A stretch of 64,000 nt of DNA. It comes from Pseudarthrobacter phenanthrenivorans (GTDB lineage: Bacteria; Actinomycetota; Actinomycetes; Actinomycetales; Micrococcaceae). Of the stretch, positions 33,789 through 44,767 are shown piece by piece. The notes below the pieces were generated by a model that was not told the DNA's origin, did no database searches, and saw only the letters and a program-made list of their open reading frames with translations. The translations under genes and the position numbers were made by a program. How positions within the stretch are numbered: position 1 is the first letter of the stretch; every line of letters starts with the position of its first letter. Where the stretch lies: contig NZ_JWTB01000027.1 of assembly GCF_000813845.1 (NCBI RefSeq), forward strand, positions 1 through 64,000. Direction: 5' to 3'.

Positions 33789-34178
33789 CTAGAGGGCCAG
33801 CCGCGGCCCGTCTGCCAGGCCTGGCGCCGAACCCACAACGGGCAGGGCCTCGGTGAAAGCCTCGACGACGGCCATCTGGCCGGTGGAATCCGGAACTCCC
33901 GGGTATTGAACGTGTGCGGCCTCGGCCGGCTCAACCAACGCCTCCTCCGCGCGCATGCGCACCAGCGCAACGGCAGAGATCAGGAACCAGGCGATATTGG
34001 TAACCACCGACGGCCACGCCCCGTGCAGGGTTCCGTTGATGATGAAGGCAACGGAGCCAAACAGATTGGCCGTCTGGAACCCCTTGCCGGCTTTCAACCA
34101 GCCCATGGAAACTGCCAGGTACGCACTGAGTATCGCAACCGCCCCTGCCCAGCCGGCGATTTCCCACAGCAGTTCCAT
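33789..34178 (-). CDS. Small membrane protein, CBU_0592/YgjV-like
   Basis: 129 residues. The first ~75 hold three hydrophobic helices (WEIAGWAGAVAILSAYLAVSMGW; ANLFGSVAFIINGTLHG; SVVTNIAWFLISAVALV), matching a widespread small membrane family of unknown function. The C-terminal ~50 residues are soluble, acidic and low complexity. Divergent from the AraC gene across 227 bases (34179-34405) in which no strong site was recognised. Confidence 0.7.
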   Translation of the reverse strand: MELLWEIAGWAGAVAILSAYLAVSMGWLKAGKGFQTANLFGSVAFIINGTLHGAWPSVVTNIAWFLISAVALVRMRAEEALVEPAEAAHVQYPGVPDSTGQMAVVEAFTEALPVVGSAPGLADGPRLAL

Positions 34179-34405
34179 GGCGTCCTTTCAAGGTGTTACC
34201 CGAGCACAGCAATTGGGCAGGGGTTTTGCAGGTGATTTAAGAGTTGGTTTGCCGGACGCTGCGTTTACTCGAGCCCTGTTCGGGCGAGGACCTCATACTG
34301 GCCGGCGGGACAATCATATCCTGCAGGCACGCGCGATTTTGCCCGCTGGACCGTGATACCGGGCACGTCTGGACAAGACCCCCGCCACGTAGCACGATCG
34401 GAGCT

Positions 34406-34855
34406 GTGACCAGCAGCCCATCCCCCGACCCGTACCTGCGCGAACTCGTGCAGCTGCGCCGCGTCAAGGACCGGATGGACAGGGAATATGCGCAGCCGCT
34501 CGACGTCGAATCCCTCGCCCGGGATGTCCACATGTCCGCCGGCCATTTCAGCCGCCGCTTCAAGCTCGCCTACGGCGAATCGCCTTACAGCTACCTCATG
34601 ACCCGCCGGATCGAACGCGCCATGGCGCTGCTCCGCAAAGGTGACCTCAGCGTCACCGACGTGTGCTTCGCCGTCGGCTGTTCCTCGCTGGGAACCTTCA
34701 GCACCCGCTTCAGCGAGGTGGTGGGCATGCCGCCGAGCGTCTATAAACAGGAGGCGCAGCATTCGACGGCGGGCATCCCCGCGTGCGTGGCGAAACAGGT
34801 CACCAGACCGGTCAGGAATCGAGAAGCGCCCGCCCGCGAGGCGCAAATAGCATGA
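34406..34855 (+). CDS. AraC-family regulator (DNA-binding domain only)
   Basis: 149 residues from GTG 34406, which follows GGAG closely. Two HTHs of an AraC domain: LDVESLARDVHMSAGHFSRRF (~33-53) and LSVTDVCFAVGCSSLGTFSTRFSEVVGMPPSVY (read as two parts, ~81-113). No sensor domain precedes it, so it is a short form. Its TGA overlaps the start of the VOC gene (ATGA), a pairing common in actinobacteria, and it likely regulates that gene. Confidence 0.85.
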   Translation: MTSSPSPDPYLRELVQLRRVKDRMDREYAQPLDVESLARDVHMSAGHFSRRFKLAYGESPYSYLMTRRIERAMALLRKGDLSVTDVCFAVGCSSLGTFSTRFSEVVGMPPSVYKQEAQHSTAGIPACVAKQVTRPVRNREAPAREAQIA

Positions 34856-35271
34856 CTGGCATGGACATCAACATTTCCTCAACCTTTCTTCCCGCCACCG
34901 ATCCGGACGCCTCTTTGGCGTTCTACCGCGACGCCCTGGGCTTCGAGATCCGCAACGATGTAGGCCGCGGCACCATGCGCTGGATCACCGTTGGCCCCGC
35001 ACGCCAAAAGGACGTTTCCATCGTCCTGTGCCCGCCGGCCGTCGACCCCGGAATCACCGACGACGAGCGCCGCACCATTGCCGAAATGATGGCCAAGGGC
35101 ACCTACGCCACCATCGTCCTGTCCTCCCCGGACGTGGACGCCGCCTTCGCCAAGGTGGAGGCAAGCGGGGCCGACGTCGTCCAGGAGCCCATCGACCAGC
35201 CCTACGGAATCCGCGACTGCGCCTTCCGCGACCCGGCCGGCAACACCGTCCGCATCAACCAGCAGCCATAG
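34852..35271 (+). CDS. VOC-family (glyoxalase/bleomycin resistance-like) protein
   Basis: 139 residues. Opens with the family phrase TFLPATDPDASLAFYRDALGFEIRNDVG and closes with EPIDQPYGIRDCAFRDPAGNTVRI; two beta-alpha-beta-beta-beta modules are implied. Function could be detoxification or antibiotic binding. Translation is coupled to the AraC gene. The next 93 bases lead to the UvrA-like gene and contain CGTATATAACG (35287-35297), a possible -10-rich site. Confidence 0.85.
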   Translation: MTGMDINISSTFLPATDPDASLAFYRDALGFEIRNDVGRGTMRWITVGPARQKDVSIVLCPPAVDPGITDDERRTIAEMMAKGTYATIVLSSPDVDAAFAKVEASGADVVQEPIDQPYGIRDCAFRDPAGNTVRINQQP

Positions 35272-35364
35272 GCATATCAACAGTCACGTATATAACGGAC
35301 GACGCCGGAGCGGGACTGCCAGCACAGCCCCGCACCGGTGCCGCTCCACCAGAAGGGGGACACC

Positions 35365-37767
<2,403 letters not shown>

Positions 37768-37813
37768 GCGAGGCCAATTCCAGGCGGCGGGGCCCGTCGA
37801 AACCCGGCGGCGC

Positions 37814-38776
37814 CTACAGCTGCTCCAGGAAGGATACGGTGGCGGCGGCGATCTGTTGCTGGGCGGCCTGGCGGCTGATGCCCGGTTGGCCGTCGCCGGG
37901 CTGTTCGCCGTAGTCGCCGAAGAAGGCGTGCACTCCGCCGCGGATGGCCACGAATTCGGCGTCGCCGGGCAGCAGCTCCCGTGAGGCCTCAATCTTCGCA
38001 GGAGTGCTGAGGCCATCGTTGCCGCCGGAGAGGGACAGGACGGACAGGCCACTGCGGTCCTGCAGCGAATCGATGGGGTAGGACGCATACAGGACCAGGC
38101 CTTTGACGTCGCTGTTGTTGAGCGCGAAGGATGATGCGGACACTCCGCCCAGGGAGTGGCCGCCGACCGCCCACGTGCTGATGTCCGGGTTGTCCGCCAT
38201 GGCGCTGCGGGCCTGGTTTCCGTCCAGCAGGCTGAGCTCCAGTGGTTCCTTCAGGATGACCACCCGGTATCCGGCGCCCACGGCGGGGGCAAGGATGTCC
38301 TGGTAGGCGCGGGCATCCACCCGGGCGCCGGGATAGAAGACCAGACCCTTCGTGGTCGTGCCGCCCTCGGGTGACATGGTGATGGCGGTGGGAGTTTCGG
38401 TGACGGTGAGGTCCGACGTCGGCCCGGCCTCCGCCGCCGGCCCCGGCTGGTAGGCGAAGGGGTTGAGCCAGGCCAGGCCCGCGGCGAGCGCCAGCACGGC
38501 CAGCCGGCCGGCCCAGGCGGCAACGAACCGGCCGCGGGAGCGGGACCGGGGCGTGTCACGACGGCGCCAGAGCTGGATTCCCCATGCCGCGCCCGCCACG
38601 GCAGCCGCGAGCAGGAGGCCCGGCAGCAGGGGGTGTCCGCCCAGGACGGCGGGGTTGCCTGCCAGCATCCACACCGCAACTCCCGCCAGGCCGGCTGCGC
38701 ACACCGCCGACGCCCAGAAGAGGGCGGTCCGGCGCCTGGCAGGCGGAGTGGGTTCCGGGGCGGAAGTGGTGTCCAT
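37814..38776 (-). CDS. Membrane-anchored alpha/beta hydrolase
   Basis: 320 residues from ATG 38776 (AGGA upstream); the longer frame overlaps the divergent MOSC promoter. Three hydrophobic helices in the first ~110 residues anchor it, then an extracytoplasmic hydrolase domain: GLVFYPGARVDARAYQDIL, nucleophile elbow GGHSLGGVSAS and C-terminal catalytic His in GGVHAFFGDYGEQPG. Matches a family of actinobacterial dienelactone-hydrolase-like proteins of unknown substrate. Confidence 0.82.
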   Translation of the reverse strand: MDTTSAPEPTPPARRRTALFWASAVCAAGLAGVAVWMLAGNPAVLGGHPLLPGLLLAAAVAGAAWGIQLWRRRDTPRSRSRGRFVAAWAGRLAVLALAAGLAWLNPFAYQPGPAAEAGPTSDLTVTETPTAITMSPEGGTTTKGLVFYPGARVDARAYQDILAPAVGAGYRVVILKEPLELSLLDGNQARSAMADNPDISTWAVGGHSLGGVSASSFALNNSDVKGLVLYASYPIDSLQDRSGLSVLSLSGGNDGLSTPAKIEASRELLPGDAEFVAIRGGVHAFFGDYGEQPGDGQPGISRQAAQQQIAAATVSFLEQL

Positions 38777-38891
38777 GGTTCCTGATCCTGCCACTGGAGG
38801 GCCGGATTTCAATGCCGGCTGGCCTACGCTGGTTTCATCAGGACCCTCAGCCGCGGGCTTCCGTGGCCGAGCTTGCGAAGTAAGGGAGCAC

Positions 38892-39461
38892 ATGGGGACC
38901 TACCGGTACGAGGTCGAGATCCTGCACCTGCTGGTGTCCCCCGCGCACGCCTATTTCGGGCGGGCCCGGGACGGCGCAGCCGACGTTCCCACCACTGACG
39001 CGGACACGGTGGAGGTGGTGGGCGGCAAGGGCATCGTGGGCGACCGGTTCTTCGGCAAGGCCGCACACATGGACGCCGCGGTGACCCTGTTCGCCATCGA
39101 ATCCCTTGAAGCCATCGCCGCCGAACTGGGCGCCGGTCCGTTCGATCCCCTGCTGACCCGCCGCAACGTGGTGCTCCGCGGCGCGCAGCTGGCACCGCTG
39201 CTGGGGCATGACTTTGCGTTGGAGTCCGGCGGGGCCGTGGTCCGGTTCCACGGCGGCCGGCATGCCCAGCCCTGTGCGTGGATGAACGGGATGCTGGCTC
39301 CCGGCGCGCATCCGGCCATGCGGGGCCGGGGCGGCATCCGCTGCCGCGCCGTGTCCGGCGGGCTCCTGCACCGGGGCCCGGCCGTGCTGGTCAGCCCGGT
39401 GCCGCTGGATCCGGCCCGCGCCGGTGAGCCGAGCCTGCTGCGGCCTTCCCGGCTGCCCTAG
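38892..39461 (+). CDS. MOSC-domain protein
   Basis: 189 residues. MOSC-type segments: GGKGIVGDRFFGK (44-56), LTRRNVVLRGAQL (~92-104) and QPCAWMNGMLAPG (~130-142), where Cys is the conserved sulfur-carrier residue of molybdenum-cofactor sulfurase C-terminal domains. AAGGGAG stands just before ATG 38892. Sulfur-carrier or xenobiotic-reduction roles are known for relatives. Convergent with the cyclase gene across a dispersed repeat. Confidence 0.85.
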   Translation: MGTYRYEVEILHLLVSPAHAYFGRARDGAADVPTTDADTVEVVGGKGIVGDRFFGKAAHMDAAVTLFAIESLEAIAAELGAGPFDPLLTRRNVVLRGAQLAPLLGHDFALESGGAVVRFHGGRHAQPCAWMNGMLAPGAHPAMRGRGGIRCRAVSGGLLHRGPAVLVSPVPLDPARAGEPSLLRPSRLP

Positions 39462-39482
39462 CTGACCCTGCCCGGAACACGG

Positions 39483-39590
39483 ACGACGGCGTCACGCACG
39501 GCACGCTTCCGGCCCACCATAGGCGGGGAAGCCCCGGAAACCCGGCCTCCCGCCGTCGGGCGTTCCGCCAAAAGCTGCCCGGCGTGACGC
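39483..39590. repeat. Dispersed intergenic repeat, copy A
   Basis: The first 76 bases (39483-39558) match 47721-47796 with only three mismatches. Nested inverted repeats frame it: CGACGGCG (39484-39491) with CGCCGTCG (39551-39558), and outer GCGTCACGC (39489-39497) with GCGTGACGC (39582-39590). It fills the gap between the convergent MOSC and cyclase genes. It looks like a REP-type or mini-element that may act as a bidirectional terminator. Confidence 0.8.
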
Positions 39591-39603
39591 AGGCGCGGTT
39601 ACT

Positions 39604-40584
39604 TCAGGTGATGGCGGTCGCGTTGACTGGTGAACCGGTGCCGCCAGTAATGTTCAGCGGTTTGATGGTGATGAAGGCGTCCCACTGGCCGGTGGACTGC
39701 ATATGCCGTGCGAGCGGGCCGAGCCGCCAGAGCTCACCCAGGGGCATGCCGAGCTTGGCCAGGAGGTGCTGGTGCATCATGCCGTGGTCGTTGAACGCGG
39801 ACTCCCGGTAGGGGCTTTCAGGGACGGCGGGGAGGCATTCGAAGGCAAAGTTGTCCGCGGCGATCACCGCAAACCGGCTGTCCCACGCCCAGGCCACGAA
39901 CTCATGTGACTGTGCGACGCCCGACGCCTTCCGGCTCTTCCGGAGGCGCTGCTTCTCCTCGGGATCGAGTGCGAGGAACCATTCGCACCAACCGGTGTGC
40001 AGCATGAGGATGTCGCCGGGGCGGGTGGCCAGGGACTGGGACTGCAGGGCTGACCGGACCAGGTCCAGGGTGAGCGGTTCTCCGGCGGCATGGTCGATGG
40101 GCTCGCCAATACCGTTTCGGAACCCGTCAACGTCCACCAGGACACCTCTTCCGGCGATGGGGTGTTCGGCCCACTCCTGGATACCCAGGTCCGGAGTGCC
40201 TTCGGTGATCCGGTGGTCCGGGACGCCGTTGTAGAACCCCACGTCGTCGGCCCGCCGGTGCCGGAGCCCGTCAATCTGGCTCGAGCCCTGAAGGTAATAC
40301 CCGTCAAGGTAGTCATCGCGGTGGGCAGGATGGGAGGAGTAGATCGTGTGCCGGGGTGCGCCGCGTTTGAGGGACATGCCGGGGTCGAAGGCGTCGGCCG
40401 GATAATCCAGTCCGAACACTGTCCCGGTCCTGATGCTGTTCTTGGCTTCCCGGACCACGCCGGGAGTGATGAAGGACGGCGTTCCCCGCTCCGGCTCCGG
40501 AAAGAGTCCCCAGGAAGTGCCGGACAGGGCACCCGCCCTGTCGAGGAGGTCGGCAAACCGGGGAACCGTGATGTCATCGGTCAC
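39604..40584 (-). CDS. Cyclase-family (kynurenine formamidase-like) hydrolase
   Basis: 326 residues from GTG 40584, overlapping the preceding gene's stop (GTGA) with AGGAGG upstream. The metal motif of the family (HxGTHxDxPxH) appears as GSSQIDGLRH (100-109), with Gln103 in place of the first His; D105 and H109 remain. HTGWCEW, AADNFAFECLP and HQHLLAKLGMPLGELW follow. Relatives hydrolyse cyclic or amide substrates such as isatin or N-formylkynurenine; this QIDGLRH branch is little studied. Last gene of the IclR-controlled operon. Confidence 0.82.
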   Translation of the reverse strand: MTDDITVPRFADLLDRAGALSGTSWGLFPEPERGTPSFITPGVVREAKNSIRTGTVFGLDYPADAFDPGMSLKRGAPRHTIYSSHPAHRDDYLDGYYLQGSSQIDGLRHRRADDVGFYNGVPDHRITEGTPDLGIQEWAEHPIAGRGVLVDVDGFRNGIGEPIDHAAGEPLTLDLVRSALQSQSLATRPGDILMLHTGWCEWFLALDPEEKQRLRKSRKASGVAQSHEFVAWAWDSRFAVIAADNFAFECLPAVPESPYRESAFNDHGMMHQHLLAKLGMPLGELWRLGPLARHMQSTGQWDAFITIKPLNITGGTGSPVNATAIT

Positions 40585-40838
40585 CGGGACTGGGCCTCCT
40601 GCCGGCGCTGCACCTGCTCTTTTGGGCGCCTGTAACTGAGCAGGAACCCGGCCAGAGCGCACACGGACGCCGCGATGCACATGGGCGGCTTGATGGTGGT
40701 GTTGAAGAACTCCAGCCACCCATTTTGCCCGGCCAGCAGTCCGGCGGCCTGCCCGGCCACGAACAGGACACCCCCAATCAGGAGCGCTCCGAGGGTGATG
40801 ACGAAGACGGTTTCGAAGAACCTTCGTGATGTTTGCAT
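40581..40838 (-). CDS. Small two-helix membrane protein next to TRAP-type permease (85 aa)
   Basis: Two hydrophobic segments (TVFVITLGALLIGGVLFVAGQAAGLL, split ~10-35; PPMCIAASVCALAGFLLSY ~51-69) and a basic tail. ATG 40838 has AAGGA 6 bases upstream. It sits 8 bases after the TRAP-type large permease gene and overlaps the cyclase start. It may replace the DctQ small subunit, which normally has four helices and about twice the length. A longer frame upstream is antisense noise. Confidence 0.65.
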   Translation of the reverse strand: MQTSRRFFETVFVITLGALLIGGVLFVAGQAAGLLAGQNGWLEFFNTTIKPPMCIAASVCALAGFLLSYRRPKEQVQRRQEAQSR

Positions 40839-40846
40839 CGAGTTCC

Positions 40847-42183
40847 TTAGATCGGCAGGACGCCGAGGATGATCAGCACGCCGATGACCAGCAGGGGCAG
40901 CGCATAGTGGGTGAGCAGGCGGGCGAAGGTCTTGATGGGGTTGACGTCCGCGATGCCGCAGGCAACATAAAGCGGTGCCCCGCCGGGCGGGACCGCGGCC
41001 TCGCAGGAGGAGAACACCAGGACAGCCACAGCCGCGGTGGTGGCCGGAACACCGGCCGCGACGAGGGCGGCGACGCCGACCGTTCCGACGGCGGCCATGG
41101 TGGCCGTGGCGGACAGCGGGGCTGCGACAGCGATGACGATCAGCCCGATCAGGATGGCGAGCAGCCAGAGGGGAAGGTTCATCCCGTTCAGCAGGGCGGT
41201 CATTTGCTTGGGAAGGCCTGTGGCGGCCAGGGCGTTCGCGCCGGCGAAGGCGAAGAGCACGGTGACGCCCACGATGCCGAACCGCGGGGCCGAACCCTGC
41301 AGGAGCTTTCCCCAGGCACGCCCGGTGCGGGGCAGCTGCTTCCTGCCCAACAGCGCACCGGTGATGAGGAGGACCACCGGGATCCAGACGATGACGCTGA
41401 CCGACTTGCTGACGTCGCCGCCGGTCCAGTCCGAGAGCGCCGAAGTGAGGAACCCGGAGGTGATGACCAGGGGAATGGCGACGACGACGAACAGCAGGAG
41501 CGTGGCCCACCCCGGCCGAACGCGGCCCGGACAGACAGGCGGTGGGCGGCGTCGAGCGGCGCCATCCCGCTCTTCCTGATGAGCAGCCAGGTGACGATGA
41601 GCCGGTGCAGGAAACACCACAGGCCGCCGAACAGCAGGGGAAGGACCAGGGCGTTGATGTCCAGCAGGGGCCCCACCGTGGCGGAGCCGACGAGGACGAA
41701 CATTGAGGCGCTGAAGGGGAACGTGATGCCCATCCCGGCGTTCCCGGCCACGAGGGTTGCGGCAGCTGGCTTGTCGAGCCTGGACTTTTCCATCCACGGA
41801 ATGGTCACTGAGCCCACCGTCGCGGCGATGGCCGCCTGATTGTGGACCACTCCGCCCAGGCCTGCTGAGGCTACCGTGGAGACCCAGGCCGGACCGCCCT
41901 TGACTCCGCCGATCAGCGAGTTCAGCAGGTCGATCAGCCGGTCCAGCACGCCGCCCTTGTCCAGCAGGTAGCCCATGAAGACGAATGCCATGGTGGCGTA
42001 GACAATTTCGTCGGTCGCCGCCGAATAGAGCGCCGACCAACCAACCTGTGCTGCGGCGGCCCCGGTAAACGGCAGGACCACCAGGAAGCCCAGGATCATG
42101 GCTTCCCCCACGCTGCGCTTCATGGCCGTAGTCCAGAGGAGGATGGCGGCAAGGTAGGCGCCAAGTGCCCAGATGCCGATCAT
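40847..42183 (-). pseudogene. TRAP-type large permease (DctM-like), interrupted by one frameshift
   Basis: Two frames together encode one protein. The N-terminal part (from ATG 42183, WALGAYLAAILLWTTAM..., GNAGMGITFPFSASMFVLVG) breaks at SVRAAFGRG. The rest continues in the other frame (WATLLLFVVVAIPLV ... SSCEAAVPPGGAPLYVACGIADVNP). The shift lies at the CCCC run 41510-41513; one more base there restores 445 residues reading AAFGRGWATLLLF. Either a recent null mutation or a sequencing error in a G/C run. About 12 membrane segments; the late PPGGAPLYVACGIA is DctM-like. No DctP binding protein is nearby. Confidence 0.78.
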
Positions 42184-42262
42184 GCTGCTGCTCCTGACGG
42201 CGGAATGCCGGTTGCTGTCGAAATCATGTAATACCCGTTCCTGATTGTGCCTTGCTGTGCTG

Positions 42263-43042
42263 TCAGCGCAAGGCCGGTTCGGCGGCCTGCGCCATGCGGG
42301 CGAGGGCTGCGGCCGATGCGGTGGTCATCTCGGCCGGGACGCCGAGGTCCGAGAGATAGCTTGCGGTGTCCTGCATTTCCTTGGAGCGGCGGACGGCGTG
42401 CTTGGCGCTGCCGGTGAGGAACCTGTCGATGACCGCCTGGCCGTCCCCCGCCAGCTGGTTCGCGATCTGGCCCCGGATCCAGTCCTCCAGGCCGGCTGCC
42501 TTGCCGGCCGTGACCGCCTCCACCACCACGGACGCCAGGCCCTTCATGAGGACGCTGCGCAGCAGTTTGTGGGCCATCGCCGCCCCAGGCTCGCCGTCGG
42601 CGATTTCCACCTGCACGCCGAGGGGACGCAGCAGGGCGGCAACCGCCTGGGCGCCTGGACCGCTCACCATCAGGGGCGTCTTCTCACCCAGCGCGGAGAC
42701 CGGGCCAAGAATGGCGACGTCGGCGAACGCAGCTTTGGTGGGCAGCTGTCCGAGCTCCTGCATGACGCCGGGCGATGAGGAGGTGAAGTCTGCGTAGACG
42801 CTGCCGGCGGCCAGGACCGGCAGGCACTCCTCCGCCACATTTCGCGCGGCGGCCGCCCCGGTCATCACCAGGACGATACCGGCGCCTGCACAAGCAGCGG
42901 CAGCGGTTGCGGCGCGGGTGACGCCCGCAGGGGTTGTGGGCGCCACCGGGTCGAAACCGGTGACCTGATGGCCGGCAGCGGCAAGGGCTGCGGCGTAGGT
43001 GGCTCCGGCTTCACCGAGGCCGATAACGGTGCATGCTGTCAT
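42263..43042 (-). CDS. 6-phosphogluconate dehydrogenase-like NAD(P)-binding protein (DUF1932)
   Basis: 259 residues. NAD-binding loop VIGLGEAGATYAAALAAAGH (6-25), then a C-terminal helical DUF1932-type domain (LLRSVLMKGLASVVVEAV, where SVLMKG is the characteristic stretch). ATG 43042 has AAGGAC upstream; the longer frame overlaps the RraA gene and is rejected. Probably oxidises a beta-hydroxy acid in the pathway fed by the tricarboxylate transporter. Confidence 0.83.
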   Translation of the reverse strand: MTACTVIGLGEAGATYAAALAAAGHQVTGFDPVAPTTPAGVTRAATAAAACAGAGIVLVMTGAAAARNVAEECLPVLAAGSVYADFTSSSPGVMQELGQLPTKAAFADVAILGPVSALGEKTPLMVSGPGAQAVAALLRPLGVQVEIADGEPGAAMAHKLLRSVLMKGLASVVVEAVTAGKAAGLEDWIRGQIANQLAGDGQAVIDRFLTGSAKHAVRRSKEMQDTASYLSDLGVPAEMTTASAAALARMAQAAEPALR

Positions 43043-43061
43043 GGTTTGGGGTCCTTCTTCT

Positions 43062-43688
43062 CTAGGAGCGCGCGGCGACGATCGCCTGGCGGCGGCTGGT
43101 TTCGTCGGCGAATACTGCTTCCGCAGCTTCTGCGACGGCTGCTGCCTGTTCGCGGGGGATGACCACCACGCCGTCGGAGTCGCCGATGATGATGTCGCCT
43201 GGCAGGACGGGGACTCCGCCGAAGGCAACGGCGGTTCCCAGCCTGAACGGGCCGTCCTTGTAGGGACCGGCGGGCGAAGTAGCCCTGGCGAAGACGGGCA
43301 TGCCGATCTCACCCAGCGCCTCGGCGTCGCGCGCTGCTCCGTCCAGCGCGAAGCCGGCGACGCCAAGGTTGATGGCCCGCTCCCCGATCAATTCACCAAG
43401 GAGCGCGCGGGATTCATCGGCGCCACCGGCGACCACTATGACGTCTCCAGGGCGGGCCAGCTGCAGGGCGGCGTGGATCCCCTTGTTGTCGCCCGGACGG
43501 GTCCACACGGGGAACGCCGGCCCGGCGAGCTTTGCGCCGGGCCATACGGCCTGGATGGCGGAGTCCGCGACGCCGAGCCGGTCCATGGCGTCACCGATAT
43601 TGGCGGCGGGCAGGTTGGCGAGCCGGTCCACGATGGCTGGGTCCGGGCGGTCAAAGTCAGCGCTGGTGTCGATGGCTGGAGTTGTCAT
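43062..43688 (-). CDS. RraA-family protein / 4-hydroxy-4-methyl-2-oxoglutarate aldolase-like
   Basis: 208 residues. Family motif GELIGERAINLGVAGFALDGAARDAEALGE (split, ~97-126) with the Arg-Asp pair of class II pyruvate aldolases (R119-D120 region), and LPGDIIIGDSDGVVVIP near 163-179. Such aldolases cleave 4-hydroxy-2-oxo acids to pyruvate in aromatic ring-cleavage routes. With a TctABC transporter and a dehydrogenase it suggests catabolism of a hydroxylated di- or tricarboxylate. Some RraA-like proteins instead inhibit RNase E. Confidence 0.83.
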   Translation of the reverse strand: MTTPAIDTSADFDRPDPAIVDRLANLPAANIGDAMDRLGVADSAIQAVWPGAKLAGPAFPVWTRPGDNKGIHAALQLARPGDVIVVAGGADESRALLGELIGERAINLGVAGFALDGAARDAEALGEIGMPVFARATSPAGPYKDGPFRLGTAVAFGGVPVLPGDIIIGDSDGVVVIPREQAAAVAEAAEAVFADETSRRQAIVAARS

Positions 43689-43712
43689 GGTCAGTTCCTT
43701 CGGGGGTGTGGG

Positions 43713-44720
43713 TCAGTCTTTTTTCTGGACCAGCGGAAGGACCTTCTTGAAGTCGTCCTCCTGGCCTGCCCAGAACTTCTCGTAGTCAGAACCGTTGAGG
43801 TAGCTGGTCTGCAGGCCCAGGTCCTTCATCTTCTGCACCACGGCTGGGTCCTCGATGGCCTTCTCGATGGCAGCTTCGAGCTTCTTGGCCACGTCGTCCG
43901 GGAGCCCCGCGGGGGCGGAGTAGCCGCGGGCGGTCCCGGCGGTCAGGTCGTAGCCGGATTCCTTGAACGTGGGGATGTCCGGCAGCGAGGGGGCGCGTTC
44001 CCCGGACATGACGCCCAGCACCCGTGCCTTGCCCTGTTTGCTGAGGTCGGTCACATCGCTGACGTTGGCCACCAGGACGTCTACGTGCTTGCCCAGGAAT
44101 GCGGTGGTGGCCTGGGACGCACCCTCGGAGAAGTGGACCGGCGCGAACTCCGAGCCGGTGCTCTCCTGGATCTGGGCCAGGGCGAAGTGTTCACCGGTCT
44201 GGATGCCGGTGGTGCTGGCGGTGAGTGACTTCGGCTTGGCCTTGACCGCGTCCAGCAGCTCTTTCAGGGTCTGGTACGGGCTGTCCGGCTGGACGGCGAT
44301 GACGGTGGGGTCGATCACCTGCCGGCCCAGCGGCTGGAAGCTGTCCCTGGTGTACTTCGCGCCGCGGGCCGGGTCCAGGGGTGAGACCACTACCGAGGGG
44401 GATCCGGTGGCGCCGATGGTGTAGCCGTCCGGCTTGGCGCCCGTCAGGGCGGTGTAGCCGATCTGGCCGCCGGCACCTGGCTTGTTGATGACCTCAACGT
44501 TGGTGCCGAGTTCCTTTTCGAGGACCGGCTGGATGAGCCTGGCCGCAGTGTCTACGGCGCCGCCCGAGGAGAAGGCGACGATGAGGTCAATGGATTTGCC
44601 TTTCTTCGGGAAGTCACCGGCTGCTGCACCGGAATTGCTGGCTCCGGCATTGGCACCGCAGCCGGTGAGGGCGAGCAGCGAGGCAGCTGCGACGGCTGCG
44701 AAAATTTTCCTGCGGGACAT
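43713..44720 (-). CDS. tctC: TctC-like binding lipoprotein, tripartite tricarboxylate transporter
   Basis: 335 residues. Signal peptide with lipobox LALTGC, then a TctC/Bug fold: KSIDLIVAFSSGGAVDTAARL, VINKPGAGGQIGYTAL (~77-92), KPDGYTIGATGSPS. It captures a carboxylate outside the cell and hands it to TctA/TctB. 24 bases before the RraA gene. Ligand cannot be read from sequence. Confidence 0.9.
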   Translation of the reverse strand: MSRRKIFAAVAAASLLALTGCGANAGASNSGAAAGDFPKKGKSIDLIVAFSSGGAVDTAARLIQPVLEKELGTNVEVINKPGAGGQIGYTALTGAKPDGYTIGATGSPSVVVSPLDPARGAKYTRDSFQPLGRQVIDPTVIAVQPDSPYQTLKELLDAVKAKPKSLTASTTGIQTGEHFALAQIQESTGSEFAPVHFSEGASQATTAFLGKHVDVLVANVSDVTDLSKQGKARVLGVMSGERAPSLPDIPTFKESGYDLTAGTARGYSAPAGLPDDVAKKLEAAIEKAIEDPAVVQKMKDLGLQTSYLNGSDYEKFWAGQEDDFKKVLPLVQKKD

Positions 44721-44767
44721 GGGTCTTCTCCTTTGAAGTGGTGCGGGTGTGCGGTTTGGGGTGGAGG

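Noticed and set aside
40581..41510. 309-residue frame containing the 85-residue membrane protein
   Set aside because: Only the last 85 residues look like protein and have a ribosome site; the upstream part is a shadow of the TRAP permease gene.
41510..41513. Programmed frameshift in the TRAP permease
   Set aside because: No slippery heptamer with a following pseudoknot was recognised; mutation or sequencing error is simpler.
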